DNA from: Affinirhizobium lemnae | GTDB lineage: Bacteria; Pseudomonadota; Alphaproteobacteria; Rhizobiales; Rhizobiaceae | Length of the DNA stretch: 64,000 nucleotides | Direction: 5' to 3' | Assembly (NCBI RefSeq): GCF_022968395.1 | Contig: NZ_JALJQZ010000004.1 | Location: 115,909-179,908, forward strand | Shown here: positions 61,932-64,000 of the stretch, one piece after another | Position numbering within the stretch: the first letter of the stretch is position 1 | How the letters are laid out: every line of letters starts with the position of its first letter | Notes under the pieces: model-generated | What the model was told of the DNA's origin: nothing | Seen by the model: only the letters and a program-made list of their open reading frames with translations | The model's database searches: none | Translations under genes and position numbers: made by a program

Positions 61932-62732
61932 ATGCTCCTCGATTTTGACAAGCTCGGTGCCTGGAAATGGTTGCTCGTCGGCACGACAGTGCTGGTGTGC
62001 CTGTTTCTTCTGTTGCCCATCGTGTTTATTGCTGCACTATCCTTCGGCTCGTCCCGGTGGCTGATCTTTCCGCCCCCCTCCTGGACCACCCGTTGGTATG
62101 GTGAACTGTTCTCCGATTCCCGCTGGCTGACCTCGGCGCTGACCAGCCTGCAGATCGCGTCCGTCGTCACCGTGTTGTCAGTAGTTATTGGGTTTCTCGC
62201 TGCTCTTGGTCTGAATCGGGGAAGCTTCGCCGGCAAGGAATTGCTGCGTGCGCTGTTCTTGACCCCGATGATCCTGCCAGTCGTGGTACTGGCGGTCGCT
62301 CTCTACGCCTTCTTCCTGCAGATCGGCCTTGCCGGTACGACGCCAGGCTTCATCATCGCACATCTGCTGATCGCGTTGCCCTTCTCTATCATCTCGATCG
62401 GCAGTGCGCTGGATGGTTTCGACAAGTCAATCGAGGATGCTGCCATCCTATGCGGCGCAAGCCCCTGGGAAGCAAGGCTGCGGGTGACGGTACCGGCGAT
62501 CAGCCATGGTCTGTTCGGTGCCGCAGTCTTCTCCTTCCTCGCCTCGTGGGACGAGGTGGTGCTGGCAATCTTCATGGCCAGTCCGACGCTTCAGACACTG
62601 CCGGTGAAGATCTGGTCGACATTGCGTCAGGACCTGACACCCGTCATCGCCGCCGCTTCCACGCTCCTCATTCTCTTCACCATCGTTTTGATGGTCATCG
62701 CGGCCCTGGTCCGCAAGGGACGAAAATCATGA
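61932..62732 (+). CDS. ABC transporter permease, PotC-like
   Basis: The 266-residue permease has six membrane segments; the EAA-type loop is DAAILCGASPWEARLRVTVP. A characteristic PPPSWTTRWYGELF precedes the second segment. It overlaps the ATPase gene by four bases (ATGA). Confidence 0.93.
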   Translation: MLLDFDKLGAWKWLLVGTTVLVCLFLLLPIVFIAALSFGSSRWLIFPPPSWTTRWYGELFSDSRWLTSALTSLQIASVVTVLSVVIGFLAALGLNRGSFAGKELLRALFLTPMILPVVVLAVALYAFFLQIGLAGTTPGFIIAHLLIALPFSIISIGSALDGFDKSIEDAAILCGASPWEARLRVTVPAISHGLFGAAVFSFLASWDEVVLAIFMASPTLQTLPVKIWSTLRQDLTPVIAAASTLLILFTIVLMVIAALVRKGRKS

Positions 62733-63808
62733 CCTCATCCTTCATCCAGATCCGCGACATTCGAAAGAATTACGGTCCAATCACTGCTGTCAATGACGTG
62801 ACGCTGGACATTCGCAAGGGGGAGTTCATGACCTTTCTCGGGCCTTCCGGCTCGGGCAAGTCGACGACACTCTACATGCTGGCAGGGTTTGAGAATCCAA
62901 CCTCCGGCGACATCCGGGTCGACGAAAAGAGTGTGCTCGACACTCCGTCCCACAAGCGCAATATCGGCATGGTTTTTCAGCGCTACACGTTGTTCCCGCA
63001 CCTGACGGTGGGAGAAAACGTCGCCTTTCCCCTGCGCATTCGCCGCCTGCCCAAGGCCGAAATCCACCTGCGGGTCAAGGATGCGCTGCGGCTTGTGAGG
63101 CTGGAGGGCTTTGAAGATCGAAAGCCGGCACTGATGTCAGGTGGCCAGCAGCAGCGTGTCGCGCTTGCTCGCGCCCTCGTCTACGAACCGCCCATCCTAC
63201 TGATGGATGAGCCGCTTTCTGCGCTCGACAAGAAATTGCGAGAGGAAATCCAGTTTGAAATCCGTCGGATCCACCGCGAAACCGGCGTCACCATCCTGTA
63301 TGTTACCCATGACCAGGAAGAAGCTCTGCGCCTTTCCGATCGGATTGCGGTGTTCAGCCACGGGCGCGTTGACCAGATCGGCTCGGGCAGCATGCTCTAT
63401 GCCGAGCCCTCGACGCGTTTCGTGGCCGGCTTCATCGGTGACTCCAACTTCATCGACGTCGATATCTTGGAGACGCGTGGCAAGTCGGCGAAAATCGTGA
63501 CCAAGGGCGGGGTCGAGGTTTCCGGAGTGCCGCTGCACGGGCAGGGTGACGGGGGCAAGGGATCACTTCTCCTGCGCCCGGAGAGACTGGAACTGCGCAA
63601 AGTCGGCAGCGATCAGGGCTTGCTGCGCGGCACCGTCCTCGACATGCATTTCCTTGGTAACAACACCGATGTCGTCGTGGATATCGGTTCGGGCGAGACG
63701 CTGTCCGTCAAGATGCCATTCGGACATCCGATGCTGGCCGAACTCGGTCCCTCGGTCATGGTCGAAGTCACATTCAATGCCGGAGCCACGCATGTGTTTC
63801 GCTCGTAG
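62729..63808 (+). CDS. ABC transporter ATP-binding protein, PotA-like
   Basis: The protein has 359 residues from [16 protein letters not shown]; the longer open frame upstream lies within the permease gene. Walker A is GPSGSGKST, the Q-loop [20 protein letters not shown], the signature [15 protein letters not shown] and Walker [13 protein letters not shown]. The C-terminal TOBE domain ([14 protein letters not shown]) is present, as in PotA. It energises the importer and is the last gene of the operon. Confidence 0.95.
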   Translation: MTSSFIQIRDIRKNYGPITAVNDVTLDIRKGEFMTFLGPSGSGKSTTLYMLAGFENPTSGDIRVDEKSVLDTPSHKRNIGMVFQRYTLFPHLTVGENVAFPLRIRRLPKAEIHLRVKDALRLVRLEGFEDRKPALMSGGQQQRVALARALVYEPPILLMDEPLSALDKKLREEIQFEIRRIHRETGVTILYVTHDQEEALRLSDRIAVFSHGRVDQIGSGSMLYAEPSTRFVAGFIGDSNFIDVDILETRGKSAKIVTKGGVEVSGVPLHGQGDGGKGSLLLRPERLELRKVGSDQGLLRGTVLDMHFLGNNTDVVVDIGSGETLSVKMPFGHPMLAELGPSVMVEVTFNAGATHVFRS

Positions 63809-64000
63809 CGACATCGCCGTCATTAGCAAAACGATCGCGGGGCCTGCAGACTATGCGCTTAGTTTTTGTTACCAATGCTGAATTTGTTCCGTTGATCCGC
63901 AGACGAGCTTATGCCTTGCCCTGAGAGTCTGACTCGAAAAGCCTTCAACGATATCCATACCTTGCAAGTCGCCTTGTGATCAGGCGAATGTGGGCGATCA

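Overview
The window is chromosomal or megaplasmid DNA from a free-living alphaproteobacterium. Hyphomicrobiales is the best fit (Brucella/Ochrobactrum or a Rhizobiaceae relative). This rests on protein style, gene content and short intergenic inverted-repeat elements of the kind common in that order; the species cannot be named from the sequence. No rRNA, tRNA, CRISPR array, insertion sequence or replication origin was recognised. The dense, directional operons are almost all catabolic or transport genes. One segment (about 42.4-53.8 kb) looks biosynthetic and by eye is less GC-rich than its surroundings.

Region 1 (1-11.5 kb) is an aromatic ring-cleavage locus. A catechol branch (AraC-type regulator, catB, catC, catA) lies next to a hydroxyquinol branch (truncated Dabb protein, maleylacetate reductase, hydroxyquinol-type 1,2-dioxygenase, aldehyde dehydrogenase). 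A separate operon encodes an amidase and a flavin-dependent hydroxylase cut by the left window edge, and faces a SnoaL-like gene. A motif of about 19 bp occurs at three promoters (2349, 2667 and, inverted, 17722), with a weaker version at 7515. The 17722 copy lies just upstream of a LysR gene, which is therefore the leading candidate regulator of the hydroxyquinol genes.

Region 2 (11.6-40.3 kb) holds amine and amino-acid catabolism modules. The first is APC permease, ornithine-cyclodeaminase-like protein, RidA and FAD amine oxidase. Then come a VOC protein, the LysR gene and a chemoreceptor. A large minus-strand operon follows (GNAT, class III aminotransferase, 2-hydroxyacid dehydrogenase, oligopeptide-type ABC importer), with a second FAD oxidase and an Lrp regulator at its far end. 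Next are a HAD hydrolase with a PuuB-like oxidase, a three-gene dehydrogenase operon (ALDH, TtuC-like, ALDH), an ArgE-like deacetylase and a cupin. Two paralogous double-GNAT proteins bracket this region.

Region 3 (40.3-53.8 kb) is the most unusual. After an orphan AAA/DUF4143 ATPase comes a divergent LysR/MFS pair leading a tightly packed run: ACP, KAS III, asparagine-synthase-like amidotransferase, AfsA-like hotdog protein, Old Yellow Enzyme, two SDRs, a second ACP, Sfp-type phosphopantetheinyl transferase and an F420-type NADP oxidoreductase. AfsA proteins join a beta-ketoacyl chain to dihydroxyacetone phosphate in gamma-butyrolactone synthesis. The set therefore reads as a compact pathway for an exported, possibly amidated, butyrolactone- or butenolide-like small molecule. 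The PPTase start appears broken by one base in a GGG run, so the pathway may be off in this strain.

Region 4 (54.0-63.8 kb) is a second likely self-contained catabolic system: a divergent GntR regulator, then AA_synth-family protein, alpha/beta hydrolase, flavin reductase, LLM monooxygenase, aldehyde dehydrogenase, NIPSNAP protein and a polyamine-type ABC importer. Its logic (two-component flavin monooxygenase, hydrolase and dehydrogenase with a dedicated importer) resembles the Rut pyrimidine pathway, but the isochorismatase-type amidohydrolase is absent and the substrate is unknown.
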